Positions 53,949-64,000 of a stretch of 64,000 nt of DNA are shown here, one piece after another. Below the pieces are notes generated by a model. It was not told where the DNA came from, made no database searches, and saw only the letters and a list, made by a program, of their open reading frames with translations. This DNA is from Undaria pinnatifida (taxonomy: Eukaryota; Sar; Phaeophyceae; Laminariales; Alariaceae). The stretch's first letter is position 1. Every line of letters begins with the position of its first letter. The translations under genes were made by a program, and so were the position numbers. The stretch covers positions 4,293,699-4,357,698 of the forward strand of contig JABAKD010000026.1 of the NCBI GenBank assembly GCA_012845835.1, in the 5' to 3' direction.

Positions 53949-54800
53949 TTATTTTTTAGCGCTACGTAGCCTTTGCCTTTGTTCTATATTTTCTTTTACT
54001 TCTGTCCTGTATCCCCCAAGCTTCACTGTGGACAGAATCTCTTCTTGGCTTCCTCCTGCAGAAGGTCTTTCCATGCTTTTTCGACGCCATCCCATCTTAT
54101 TCCAGCTCGCCTTTTGGTTACTTTCTTCCATTAGCTATTGCTGGCAACCTCTTTTTTGGCGTCTTCCTTACTTTATATTGTCATTTCAACTTTTTCACTA
54201 TTCTATTTGTTTCAAGTGGGTACATTCCTAGCTCTGCTTTTAGTACTGTATTGCTCGTCGTATTGGAGTATTTGAGTATTGGAGTATTGGAGTATTGGAG
54301 TATTAGAGTATTAGAGGGCCCCTGCAATAGTCATTTTTTGGCTGCTACTGTCATCTGTCCTGTTTCTGGATTTTTACGAACTTTGTGTTCCCATACTTGT
54401 CTTGTATACTCTATATATGGTACAGTCGCAACCACCAGGATACCCCTTTTAATCTTAGTGTCAAGGCGCGAGTCTGTTAGGAACGCATCCACCTTGCCAA
54501 AGTGTGTTTTACCCTTTCCTATTACGTTTGCTGTATGTGCACCCCACGAGCAGGCTTGTGATATATCTACGCCAAGGTATGCATATTGGTCTACGATCAG
54601 TAATTCATTCTCTCCCCGCTTTCATTCGAATTTTATATGGTTCTCCTTCATCTTTGTCACATTCAACTATCGCGCATTTTTTTACGTTCGCTGTCAATTA
54701 CCTTTAATCTCCATTCCCTAGTGTATTATAGCGCCTTCGCAATTTGTTTTCGTAGTCCTTGGAATGTTTCGATTATCCCCACGAAATTATCCACAAACAT
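53949..54800 (-). pseudogene. LINE remnant (RT C-terminal half)
   Basis: Minus-strand translation gives LMFVDNFVGIIETFQGLRKQ (the position of the YADD box, here FVDN), then LLIVDQYAYLGVDISQACSW, HTANVIGKGKTHFGKVDAFL and TDSRLDTKIKRGILVVATVP, ending in a stop after GQMTVAAKK. A last piece, GGSQEEILSTVKLGGYRTEV, continues to 53949. Frame breaks and a missing middle show it is dead. It is a different LINE family from 1797-5384 and lies inside the inverted-repeat array. Confidence 0.75.
54262..54312 (+). repeat. (GGAGTATT)n array
   Basis: Six tandem units of TATTGGAG/TATTAGAG inside the LINE remnant. Confidence 0.92.
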
Positions 54801-55760
54801 CAACCCCCGCAGTCTAAGGGGGGGGGGGCGTCATCCTCTATTGCTGCAGCATGAGCGCGTACGGTGCTTACGCCGCAGGAAGCTTCTCGCATTCAGTCGT
54901 GCGAGAAAAACATAAGTAGCGCCAGGGCAGTCGCGCGGTCTGTTGGGCTCAGCGAATCTCGCGTTAATTCGCGAGAAAAACTGACCATGGCGTCGGGTAA
55001 ATACCCGGCCTGTTGAAGTTGACATAGTTTTGGCGTCGTGTCATATCGCGGCCTCTTGGATGTACTAACCCAACCAACCACTCCCGACGGCGTTTTTTTT
55101 TCTCGCGAGTTATCGCGGGAGGTCGAGTTCAATATTTAACCCCAACAGCCCGCGTGATTACTCGATGCCTTTTTCTTCTTTTTTCGCAAATTAACGCGAG
55201 AGGCCGAACAGGTACCAGAATCAAGTCTAGAAGGGAGGGGAAGTCACCCTCTACTCTTATTATGCCGCGAGTTTCTATGGTGCTCATGCGGCAGGAATAA
55301 GGGGTGGTTTCCCCCCTCTCGAATATGATCCTGGGTTGCGGGTAATTTAGCTTTTCGCTTCGCGTTAATTCGCGGCATGAAAGGAATAGAGGGTGGCTCC
55401 TCCCGCCCGCTAGATTGTGATCCTGAGATGTGGGCAGCTCCGCCTCTGGTCTAAATTTGCGAGAAAAGGCAACAGCGGTGTCGGGAAATCACGCGGTCTG
55501 TTGGGGTTGGTAGTTTTTAGCACCATATTATTCGGAGTAGGTTGCAACATTGACAGGTGTTTCCAATTGTTGTCGACGTTTAGGGTGGGTGCTGCTGCCT
55601 TGAAGGAGCGACAGCTAGTCCTGCTGTAGAATTCGCTGTGATGCAACATTCCTTTGTCCGGTGTTGAGTTGAAGGGCTTCTTGATCACGGCCGTGAATGG
55701 GTGTGCCTGCTGTGAACGTAGGTTGGCGAACCTTCTTCAAACTGCCCCTACCCACGGTTT

Positions 55761-56255
55761 GGGGTAAATCTACTTGACAAAAGGAGTGTTTTTTTTTCAG
55801 TATCAAAAGAGTTATAAATAACATGGTATTCCAGCCGTTGTGGTGGTGTTTTCGTCGAAAAAATTGGTTGATGAAATGATTTTCGCGGACAGTATCCCTG
55901 GCAAACCGTTCGGTGATCTAGGTGGGGGTTACGATATTTGATTGTTCACTGTATGCCGCTGGGTATGCGAACATTTTAGGCAGGGCCAGCGTGGAATATG
56001 ATACGAGCTGACTCGACATCAAGTCAGTACAAATATTACGGGTGCGAGCCAATTTCTTTTTACATCATCTCTCGCACGGTATTGGCATTCTGTTCCTCAG
56101 TATACTGCTGCATTTTTATGGGGTTGGGCGGTCGGACGAGGAAGCTACCATAACAACAACCACTCAACTCTTACCCACACTTGGTTATGCACCTAAAACA
56201 AGATTTTTCACGCTGTTCTGGTTTCTACGGTGTAAATAGAGCCTGTAAAACCAAT
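55761..56255. other. No feature recognised
   Basis: Nothing supported on either strand between the inverted-repeat array and the LINE-like remnant. Confidence 0.4.
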
Positions 56256-57205
56256 ATGATGAACAAAAATAGAGGGAGTTCGATATGAGAGGCATGTCGC
56301 TTCTCTGAACCAGCTCCCCAAGACGACGCCCCAGGGAGGCACGAGCAACCCACAAAGAGAGGAGACGAGAGGCTTGGTCAAGGCCCGGCAACGGAGTCAA
56401 TCGGGACCATGGGCTACTGCCTTCTTAAGGGCGATGCCTGACTAACCCTCACCTAGCGTCAGAGTTCGTGGCTGCGGGATGCCGGTTTCTGGGGATCGAG
56501 AAGTTCCTGACGGCGAGGTGCCCCTGCTGCGGCGCAGCGGAAGCCAACACGCGGCATACACGGCCAGGTCATCGATCGCCCCTCGTGCACGCACTCTCCC
56601 GCACCTTTAAGAGGATGTTGATCCGTTACCAAGCGGAAAGCGGAGCCCCCTTCCACGCGAACAGAGATCTGCGCATTGTCACCGTCATCGAGGCGGGAGG
56701 GCTCCGAGATGCTACGGCATCAAAGTATCGCAGCAAAGCGGTACTACACGACGTCGCGCATTAGAACCCACAAACGGGGTCCACATGTGGGCGGGCAACG
56801 CTGACCAAAGCGGATAATCTGCTTCCAATTCTGAGGCGCGCAAGCGCAGCCACTACGATTGTCCGGAACAGGTGTTCTTCGACGGGTGCAGCTACACACT
56901 CGCCACCCTCGCGGTAGGCAGGTTTGGGCGCCTCGGAAAAGAAAGCAGTGGCCTGATCGGTCGGGTAGCGACAAGCGTCGTCGAAGGGACGGGCGGATCG
57001 TCCCTAGAGCGGAAGGCGTCTGCAAGGAGCGCCTCTTCCAGATAATCTCTGTGACCACCCAGGTCACGATTTAGCGCCGAGTGCACAGGTATAAATTAAT
57101 CCTCGTGGACCGCCAGGCCCTTAGGGAAAGGGAAAAAGAAGCCGGAGGACCGCGACCAATGACCTGGGGGTGGAACGTTAATGAGGAACAGGATAGATTA
57201 TCACT
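56256..57205 (+). pseudogene. LINE-like remnant with Cys motif and endonuclease-like region
   Basis: A plus-strand frame at 56460-56763 reads EFVAAGCRFLGIEKFLTARC, PCCGAAEANTRHTRPGHRSP and RDLRIVTVIEAGGLRDATAS, a CPCC..H zinc-binding motif followed by a region like the restriction-type endonuclease end of some non-LTR retrotransposons. A stop ends it; homologous-looking pieces continue in other frames (FFDGCSYTLATLAVGRFGRL near 56880; VCKERLFQIISVTTQV near 57020). Multiple breaks, so dead. The family assignment is from memory of similar retroelement proteins. Confidence 0.55.
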
Positions 57206-60200
57206 AAAATGATAACATGTGGGGAAGTTGGGGAATGGTTGGCAGAGAGTCATAGGAGAAACACTACTGCTTTACGGAAGGATATTCGACTTATATCGGA
57301 ACGGCATCTACGCTATATTGTCGGAGGGCAAAACTACTCATCATCATAATAATATAGGAATGCCATGGATACCTACCAGGGGGGATAGAACCGCCGATGT
57401 AGGGAAATTCAGCCGTTCACGTGAGCACATGCGCTCTAGTAGATTTAGTTCAACGCGATCGTAAAAGTCTACCATTTGAATCCTGAAGTGTGCACATGTT
57501 AAAATCGTGGGTGAATGAGCAGGTAACATATGAAAGCTCTGAAAAATACTGTATTTGTCGTGTGACCGAGGCGTTCGGCCGTTGGCAACCACGACGAAGC
57601 CCTCAGCCGTCTCTTTCTCTCGCGGAGGCCCCTCTCGCTGCGTACGCAGTGTCGAGATTATTCGTAGCAAAGTCTTATGCGTATTTTTTGTGTTACTTCA
57701 CAATATTATACGGAGTTTGTGCGATGGGTTTTATGTTATCCCGAAAGGGTATGGATACGTGGATAAATACCTTGGATGCCTATTTGGGTCCTGGGACGAG
57801 GGAGATGATTATGCCATCTCTCTCGCTCCATTCCCTGGTACTCTGGTACCTTTGGTTCTCTCCTGTTCATTATGATGCGCATATGCTTCGTGGATAGTAC
57901 AATAATTTGTATCTGGTCTTCTCCCTCGTGTCTCATGGCGACGATGCGCGTTGTTCTCCCCTCCTCGTGCATGAAGCCAACCCCGTGCACAGATTCGCCA
58001 ACATGCAGGAGTCACCGAGACTCGCCACACCAGCATGACGACTCCATGCTAACCAAATCGAGAACATGATAAAAAATGCAGAGTTCCTACTGAAACACCC
58101 CCAGAGTTATCTTCGACGGACGTGTATGGGAGGCCCCTCTCTCGACAATCGCGCGCCAGCTAGGTGCGAGACCTGGCGGCCCGGCCTTAATCTCCCGCCC
58201 TATCCTCGCGGGTACCCGCGGCAGCGAAACACCCCCGGGGGGGGTGATTTGAATTTCCGTTATATGATAGGGAACTCCAGTGACCTGGGGGATACCTGGT
58301 ATACTGCTAATAATAGTAGAGTAGTAACATGTAAATGCGCCCCGAGAAATACCAGGGAGGGTGGTGTACAAGGTGCTTCGCTCCGCGGGTGGCAGTCGCC
58401 GGCCGCTACGCTCGCTCAGGAAGGAAAAAAATACAACAAATCATGTGAGCTCCACGATTGATTGTAGGTATAAACTGGCGACTTGATAATGCCAAGAGTC
58501 TCGATGCCATGCTCCAGGAAAGCAGCCCGGCACCACATGCATAAGGTGCCGTATGTGTCCGGTATCCTGCTCTAGGTACTTGCGATGTATATGCCTGTCC
58601 CGAAGTTTGTGACTACAGAGCTTCTGTCGTTCTCTGGAATGACGAATCGGCATGGACACCGCCGGGTGTGCTGAGTGTCGATGGGTGGAAAAATAAAACA
58701 CTCACAGCAGCATGGAAGATGTGGTTGAATTGGCAGCAAAGAGCCGGCTGTTTTAGGTCACACTATGTTGCATGCAAAAAAAAGTGTTAGGGTTCCTAAC
58801 CCTAACCTTAACCCGCACTACAAATGATATATTACGTCTAGACGGTGGTCCGTCACAGGGTTGCGTATCATCAGCGGTACTTGGAAAAATTCACAATTTA
58901 TTTGATGTTGTTGGTGGTTTTACTATACATTATTCAAGTAACAAAAATATTAGTTACAACACTGAAGAAAACAAAATAACATGAAAAGATACTTTTGCTG
59001 CACATGGTGGCTCCTACCTGGCAAAAGAGTTGTTCAGAGTTGTTTTGTCCGCTGGCTTGCGTTGTCGCCCTGTGGTCGACACGAATGTACTGCTGCTATA
59101 CCACTTAATACCAGTCAACAGTTATGCACGTTGCTGCTCTGTGCAGGGTCGATTGCAGATTGTTTTGCTGTGCTTGTGGTATGTAGAACCTGTGGCTATC
59201 GGAGCTTGTTTTGTCCTTCACTTCGCGGTGTGCGCAGAAGAAGCAGGTTTACAAGAAGAAAAAAAAACAACGAAAAACGCAATACCGTTCAGTGATTGGT
59301 CCGGAAGATATATTTTTCTCGTCGGCAATTGAGAGCTGAAATTAGGCTGACAGGCTAGAGAACTGCCGAGGGCGGCCTCCGAATGCACCGGCATTAGAGT
59401 AAGTGAGTCTATACCTGGAATGCGGTCACGGGCGAGAAGAAAGCGAGAATAAGTTTTGGGAAGCCGCGCTGCATCACAGCCATCACGATGGTCTCCATAC
59501 AGCTTGCGACAATACCACTTCTGCGAGCTAGCGTAAGCTTGTCCGATTCTGTAGACGCCGGTTTCGTAAAATTGGTTCTGCTTGAGTAGACTATAGGTCT
59601 TGCAATCAATCGTGTAAGCGACGATAGACGCGAGCAAAATTTGGTATGCAGCGGCTGAAATATATTGTTGACATCAGTTAAAGTTATGTTTCGTAAACGG
59701 ATAGTCTAGTTTAGGAGTGAGTAGTACGGTGTCGCGATGCTGACGATAACGAACCGCAACAAAAACAATGGCAAGTCACCGAGAAACAAAAACTCTCACA
59801 AATGTAAACAGCCAGGCAGTCGTACAGCAAACAGCCAGCAACAGCATCGCGCACAACAGCCGAAGTTTACTCATTTCAAAACTGTACGATTATGTGCGAT
59901 GTGCATACTGCGTACAGCAGTCACCTTTTTTCTACTTTTGGTCAGGTTCGAAAACCCTGCCATAAGGAAGGGCGATTCGCGATGGACGATCGGGCATTGA
60001 GGACCAACCCACAATTCATCAAAGACGAATGAAGCACAAAATCCGGGTCGACTCGATAGTCGGTACAAAGTTTAACTCGTGTATTTGCGTGTGCAGTAGA
60101 CCTGAACTATAATGCAAGGGGATGCATGACGCACACAACATAATGCTTTCGCACAATAGATCGTTGGCGATACCGCCCTGGGCCCTGTTCTAGTTTAGGT

Positions 60201-60289
60201 CGCTGTGACTGGATCCAATCCGACAAGCGTATTTTTAACAGTACCATTAACATGTTCTGCCATGAATTGGCTATTCACCGCGCCTCTCA
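57206..60289. other. Region without a recognised gene
   Basis: No exon, RNA gene or element could be supported. It contains one TACCTGGTA (58288), a short inverted telomere-like stretch TTAGGGTTCCTAACCCTAAC (58785) and AT-rich DNA near 58920-58980. Confidence 0.45.
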
Positions 60290-61027
60290 AGGGTCATTTC
60301 TAACGACACTTTTTTGGCAAGCTTCTTGCCAATTTGGCAAGGTTTTGGAAATTTGGACTTGCCAAAATAGCAAAAAACTTGCCGAGAGTTTTTTTTGGAT
60401 ATTTCCGTTCCGCTTCGTTGGCAAGTTTTTGGAAAGTGAGATTTGCCATTTCATTGTTTCATTTACCATTTTAGCCAATAGCGCCAACGCAAAGTTGTAC
60501 AAATCGGACCACCCCACGACGCCCGACGCTAGACTTGCTTTAACTTCTGTACTAGCGGGAGGTACGGTGGATACACGATGTCATTGGCAGCAGCTGTGAT
60601 AGAGCTGGCGGCACTGGCCGTGAGGCCCGCGTGGATGCCACATGGGGTCGTTTTGAGCGGGTGCCGAAGCATCATCAAAAACAGCAGCCGCCCCAGCTTT
60701 TCCCAGGCGAATTTGGCCGGGCTGGAAGGACTGCCAACCTCTGAGGTACATGGGCTGTGCTTGGAGTCCTGGAGTCCTTTCTGCATCAGCATTTACTCCA
60801 TAGAGAACGCCGGCGTGCCGTTGGCTCCCTGCTGCTGCTGCTGTGAGGGGTTTGAATAAAATCTGAGGGCGTTATGATGACAAAACTTTCCAAATATCCA
60901 AAAACTTGCCAAATGTGCAGTGTTTCGCGTTAGAAAGTTTTGTCGTCTTTTTGGAAGTTGTTGCCAATTTTTTCTTGCCAAAATAGCAAGTTTTTCGAAA
61001 TTTCGTTTGGTCGTTAGAAACGACTCT
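60290..61027. mobile_element. Non-autonomous DNA transposon with 18-bp TIRs (738 bp)
   Basis: Left end AGGGTCATTTCTAACGAC; right end, complemented, AGAGTCGTTTCTAACGAC: 16 of 18 match. Both flanks inside are dense in TTGGCAAG and its complement CTTGCCAA with TTTTGGAAA, as subterminal repeats. No clear target duplication was found, so the superfamily is open. A short inner frame (60578-60859) has no similarity I recognise. Confidence 0.65.
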
Positions 61028-61585
61028 AAGAGCTTGAAGTGATATTCCTACCAGTCCATTCGCGCCGACGACACTCCTTCCTCTCGCGCCAAGTGCTGGC
61101 ACAGGTCGGGCACAAGGCACCGACACAACACAATAGCGAACAAGACAGCACTTGCAACAATAACCACAATACCAACAACAGCAGCAACAGCAGCAAGCAG
61201 CAAAAGCACCACCAACAGCAGCAAAAACAACGGCAGTACGTCGCGACGGCAAGCGCACCACGTCTCGCCAACCGCCGACCAGAAACCTCATTAACAAGTA
61301 CATTATGGGCCTGCTTGCGAGACGCAAAAACAACGCACCAAGAAACAGAGGCTCACTTTTGTGGGGACGCTAACAAAAAAAAAAAAAAAACTCAACGGGG
61401 CACGCTACACTACAGCCTACGCTAGCAGCAGCAACAAGGCAATACCGGGCACCAGGGACGTAATAGCCCATGGTCAAGGTTGATGTCACAACAACGGTTC
61501 AGCCTTGGCGAGCGTAGTGTTACAGGTGTTTTTTTGTTGGCGGGCCCATACTGTTCACGCCTCCCTTGTCATGGACGCTCCCCCG
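61028..61585. other. Intergenic, (CAACAG)n repeat
   Basis: A CAA/CAG repeat runs from about 61150 to 61235 and an A run from 61375; nothing else recognised between the TIR element and the end of the MBOAT gene. Confidence 0.6.
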
Positions 61586-61663
61586 TCATGACTTGACGAC
61601 CTTCTTGTAGGCGGTGGTGCTACGCTTGCCCCTCTCCTTAAATTCTTCAATCACGAACATCAG
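61586..61663 (-). CDS. GUP1: MBOAT exon d (C-terminus)
   Basis: Acceptor CCCAACAG, 25 codons and TGA at 61586-61588: LMFVIEEFKERGKRSTTAYK then KVVKS, the charged cytosolic tail typical of the family. Confidence 0.92.
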   Translation of the reverse strand: MMFVIEEFKERGKRSTTAYKKVVKS

Positions 61664-64000
61664 CTGTTGGGACGACCAATTATTGTACACGCGAAAAATA
61701 AAGGGCAAAAAGGAAAGCGAGAGAAGCGAAAGCGAACAGGAAATGAGAAACACCCCTAAGATGTCAATATTGTAACACCACCACTTATATGAGGGAATTA
61801 AAAACCACGCCCCTACTAATAACCATTTATACGAGTGCCACGGTTGCGGCGTATCGAAAACGGGGAAATGGTGTAGGAGGACTGGCGGGCCAAGAAGTTC
61901 ATGAAAAGCTAAGGCTGCGACGAACAATGCCATTAGGCCTCACAAATTCAAGCACGGCACTCTGGGTGGCACCTGCAGCAAAAACACTGACCGATGCACA
62001 CCGAAAAACAGAACATTTCCACGACTAACCTTGTAAGAATTGCATTGCCGCCTTTCGACGAAAACCTAAATTAGAGTTAGTGCGAGACATGTTTAGCATG
62101 GTAGCAAAGGGTGGGTGCCTCGGCTTCTGTGATATATATAGAGGTGACGAAATCTCCCGTTTCATGTCCGCGCACGTGTAATACAACCTGGTATGTTGTT
62201 TTCCCTCCCGGTGTGATGAGAGGCCTGGGACACAGACGTATCCCCCTCTACTGTAGGTATTGTCCTTAAATATCATAACAGCAGAAGGACCTCTGCCACG
62301 ACAACTGCTCGCAGCTAATAGCCTTAAAGAAGCAGCATCCGCACCTCCTAGTCCTGTAATGACTTCACTCGCCTGGACCCCACTAAAGAAGAACGCGAAG
62401 CCGCATGCCGCGACAACGACCCCTTCCCCGTCGATGAAGATCCCGTCGGCCACTCGACCTGTCTTCTGGATACCAGCGGCGTATCCTATCATGTTGACGA
62501 GCAGGAGGGCCATCACGTTCGACGTCGCGCCAAGCGCCTGCACCATCCTGCCAAAACAATGACATGGAGTTTAAGGCTCGTTTCGCGGATAATGCGGAGA
62601 GGTGGAAGCGCAATTATCCATCCCGGTGGTGCATACTGGCACACGTAGCCACCTATCGGCACCTAATGCCATTGCATTGCTACCTACCGTCATTTATATC
62701 GCCAAACATTGCTACCTACCACCTACCACCACCCGTCGTCGCTAGTTTTGTCAAGTATTGCCAGCTACTGCCAAACAAGAGCGGTTCAAACATTGCATTA
62801 AGCCGTTGATGTAACCGGGTAACACCTCCAAGCAGAGTTGTATACTTGGTACATAATTGACAAACAAGAACACGATCACGTCGCTTGTTTCGTCAAGTGT
62901 TGTCAGCTACTGCGAAACAAGAACGGTTCAAATATTGCAATCAACCGTTGATGTAACCGGGTAACACCTCCAGGCAGAGTTGTATACTTGGTACACGCAG
63001 TACTGCTGTTAACAAACAAAAACAAGATAACAGTAAAGGCAACCACAGCAAACCTGTTTGCCAGCGAATGGGCCCGACAACTCTCGAGAGCAGCGCTCCG
63101 TCGGTACAGCTCCTTCATCAGCGCTTCCAGCACAAAAAACACGCCATTCAGGAGTCCCCACATGAACAGCTTGGGTTCGACGTCGTGCCAAAAGGAGACG
63201 AAAGCGAACACCACGAAGACGTTCCATCGTCTGCCAGGCTTGGATCCCCCAAGGGGCACGTATATGTAGCGTACAAGCCACTTGTTGAAGCTGCAATGCC
63301 ACCCTTTCCAGAACCCCACGACGGAGTAGTTGTTGCTCATGCATTTCTGCACACGCCCAAGCAATGAACGTCAAGCGAAGCAGCCAAGTCGAACAGGGCG
63401 GCGGTTAGCAACACTGCAGTCAAGCATATAGCAAGACATGGGCCATAGTAGCAGAGCACCGCATTTTATAGCATAGCGTAGCACAAGACAAGACACAGCA
63501 TTGAAGCGCAGCACAAAGCAGCATCGAACAGCATAGCAGAGCACACAGCGGAGGAGTACCCAGTGCAAGAAAACACGGCACATGACACCACAGCAAGACA
63601 TTGCAAAAACCGCACAGAACAGCAACACAAAGCACAGAACAGCACAAGACACAGCAGCAAAGCATAGCACGGCGTAGTGCCAACCAGGGCCGCACAATGC
63701 AGTGCAGTACTGTACAGTGTACCGTGCGGTATGCTCATGCGCCTCACCATCATATTTTCAGGAGGTTCCACCCCGTCACATAGCGCCCAGAACCTGAAGA
63801 CTCTCCAGATAACGAGGAACTTGAGCCACATGATGAGCAAGATGGTGTACACGAACAGACCTAGAATTCCAGGGCCGAAGCTGTCGGGGTAGCGTTTCGA
63901 TAGCGTTTGGTAGCGTTGCGATATCGTTTGAGTCGAGGCGGGCCCGAAGAAGAGAAGCGACAGGTGCGAGCGGTCGAGGGGTCGAACAAGAGCAGACATG
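61586..64000 (-). CDS. GUP1: GUP1/HHAT-type MBOAT acyltransferase, 3' part (gene-level entry)
   Basis: Membrane-bound O-acyltransferases of this branch are multi-pass ER proteins; yeast Gup1 remodels GPI-anchor lipids and animal HHAT palmitoylates Hedgehog. Four minus-strand exons join in phase. Exon a (63748-64000, cut by the window) has LKFLVIWRVFRFWALCDGVE then PPENM; exon b (63054-63346) has KCMSNNYSVVGFWKGWHCSF, RYIYVPLGGS and VSFWHDVEPKLFMWG, whose His is the family's catalytic residue; exon c (62373-62547) has MVQALGATSNVMALLLVNMI and FFFSGVQ; exon d (61586-61663) ends LMFVIEEFKERGKRSTTAYK then KVVKS. Order and spacing match the C-terminal 265 residues of the family. The intron before exon d uses a GC donor. 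The N-terminal half lies beyond 64000. Confidence 0.93.
62373..62547 (-). CDS. GUP1: MBOAT exon c, GC donor
   Basis: Acceptor TTGGCAG; the first base completes an Arg codon. It encodes MVQALGATSNVMALLLVNMI, GYAAG and a last membrane helix CGFAFFFSGVQ. It ends CAG followed by GCGAGT; only this GC donor restores GVQLMFVIEE with exon d. Confidence 0.93.
62745..63000. repeat. Tandem duplication of about 118 bp
   Basis: The block 62747-62862 (with CGTTGATGTAACCGGGTAAC and GCAGAGTTGTATACTTGG) recurs at 62885-63000 at about 88% identity, in the MBOAT intron between exons b and c. Confidence 0.9.
63054..63346 (-). CDS. GUP1: MBOAT exon b (catalytic region)
   Basis: Acceptor GTGTGCAG, donor AACAG|GTTTGC, ends in phase 2. 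It holds the conserved Asn/Arg-rich loop NNYSVVGFWKGWHCSFNKWL, RYIYVPLGG and the FWHD motif with the catalytic His, then membrane helices. Confidence 0.95.
63435..63690 (+). repeat. Degenerate AGCACAGCAT repeat
   Basis: Words like CATAGCAGAGCACACAGC and CAAGACACAGCA recur across intron a/b of the MBOAT gene. On the gene's strand the array is pyrimidine-rich. Confidence 0.82.
63748..64000 (-). CDS. GUP1: MBOAT exon a (partial at window edge)
   Basis: Open to the window edge; donor ATG|GTGAGG, phase 0. A transmembrane helix (GILGLFVYTILLIMWLKFLV) precedes IWRVFRFWALCDGVEPPENM. Confidence 0.92.

Larger units (their letters stand above)
50360..55760. repeat. Array of diverged inverted repeats
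   Basis: A unit with two orientations recurs about fifteen times. One arm reads roughly AACCCCAACAGACCGCGTGA, then TTACCCGACGCC, TTTTTCTCGCGAGTTAACGC, and CCCAGGATCAGAGTCTAGAG. The other arm is its inverse (CTCTAGATTGTGATCCTGGG, GTTAACTCGCGAGAAAAAC, GTCGGGTAATCACGCGGTCT). A spacer holds GCGGCAGGAATAGAGGGTGG or its inverse. Head-to-head pairs, for example 53180-53490, form near-palindromes of about 300 bp. Non-coding. Confidence 0.88.

Noticed and set aside
60578-60859. 93-codon plus-strand frame starting MSLAAAVIELAAL
   Set aside because: It lies inside the 738-bp TIR element, has no family match and ends in a Cys run from a GCT repeat; not supported as a gene.
1-64000. CRISPR arrays, bacterial operons, rRNA genes
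   Set aside because: No regularly spaced identical repeats with unique spacers, no ribosome-binding-site-led gene strings and no rRNA core sequence; the DNA is eukaryotic throughout.

Overview
The window is eukaryotic nuclear DNA. Genes are split by many introns, splice sites are clear, and three LINE families, short TIR elements and minisatellites fill the gaps. The gene set is an organellar mTERF-type protein with a probable plastid-type leader, a motile-cilium protein (CFAP73/CCDC42) and an MBOAT acyltransferase of the GUP1/HHAT group. With intron density and repeat content this suggests a flagellated photosynthetic protist with a moderately large genome; a stramenopile alga such as a brown alga is my best guess, by inference only.

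Layout. 1-5.9 kb: purine-rich DNA, then a LINE with one uninterrupted 1195-codon endonuclease/reverse-transcriptase frame and a duplicated 3' segment. 7.5-31.6 kb, plus strand: one gene rebuilt here as 18 exons plus one candidate micro-exon, coding for an unusually long (about 1085 residues) mTERF-repeat protein. Its first intron holds satellites and a second, damaged LINE fragment. 31.6-38.2 kb: no gene recognised; TIR-type and LTR-derived short elements and simple repeats. 38.2-48.5 kb, minus strand: CFAP73/CCDC42-like gene in at least seven exons, with a 1-kb pentanucleotide array directly against one acceptor. 49.2-50.3 kb, plus strand: two or three weak exon candidates, one resembling a TLC domain. 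50.4-55.8 kb: an array of diverged inverted repeats, interrupted by a fresh-looking hAT-type miniature element and by a minus-strand LINE remnant. 56.3-57.2 kb: a third LINE-like remnant. 57.2-61.6 kb: no gene recognised apart from a 738-bp TIR element. 61.6-64 kb, minus strand: the 3' four exons of a GUP1-like MBOAT gene that runs off the window.

Most notable signals. (1) The odd palindrome TACCWGGTA occurs about 29 times where about 0.5 is expected by chance. (2) At about ten exons in two unrelated genes, the sequence across a splice junction is repeated nearby inside the intron, leaving decayed 'ghost' exon ends that keep the splice signal; this looks like repeated local tandem duplication across exon boundaries. 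(3) Three introns use GC donors with otherwise perfect consensus, supported by protein homology or phase. (4) Two miniature hAT-like transposons show the expected 8-bp target duplications and C/TAG-type ends. All exon calls rest on reading frame, splice consensus, phase and recognised protein families; no transcript data were available.
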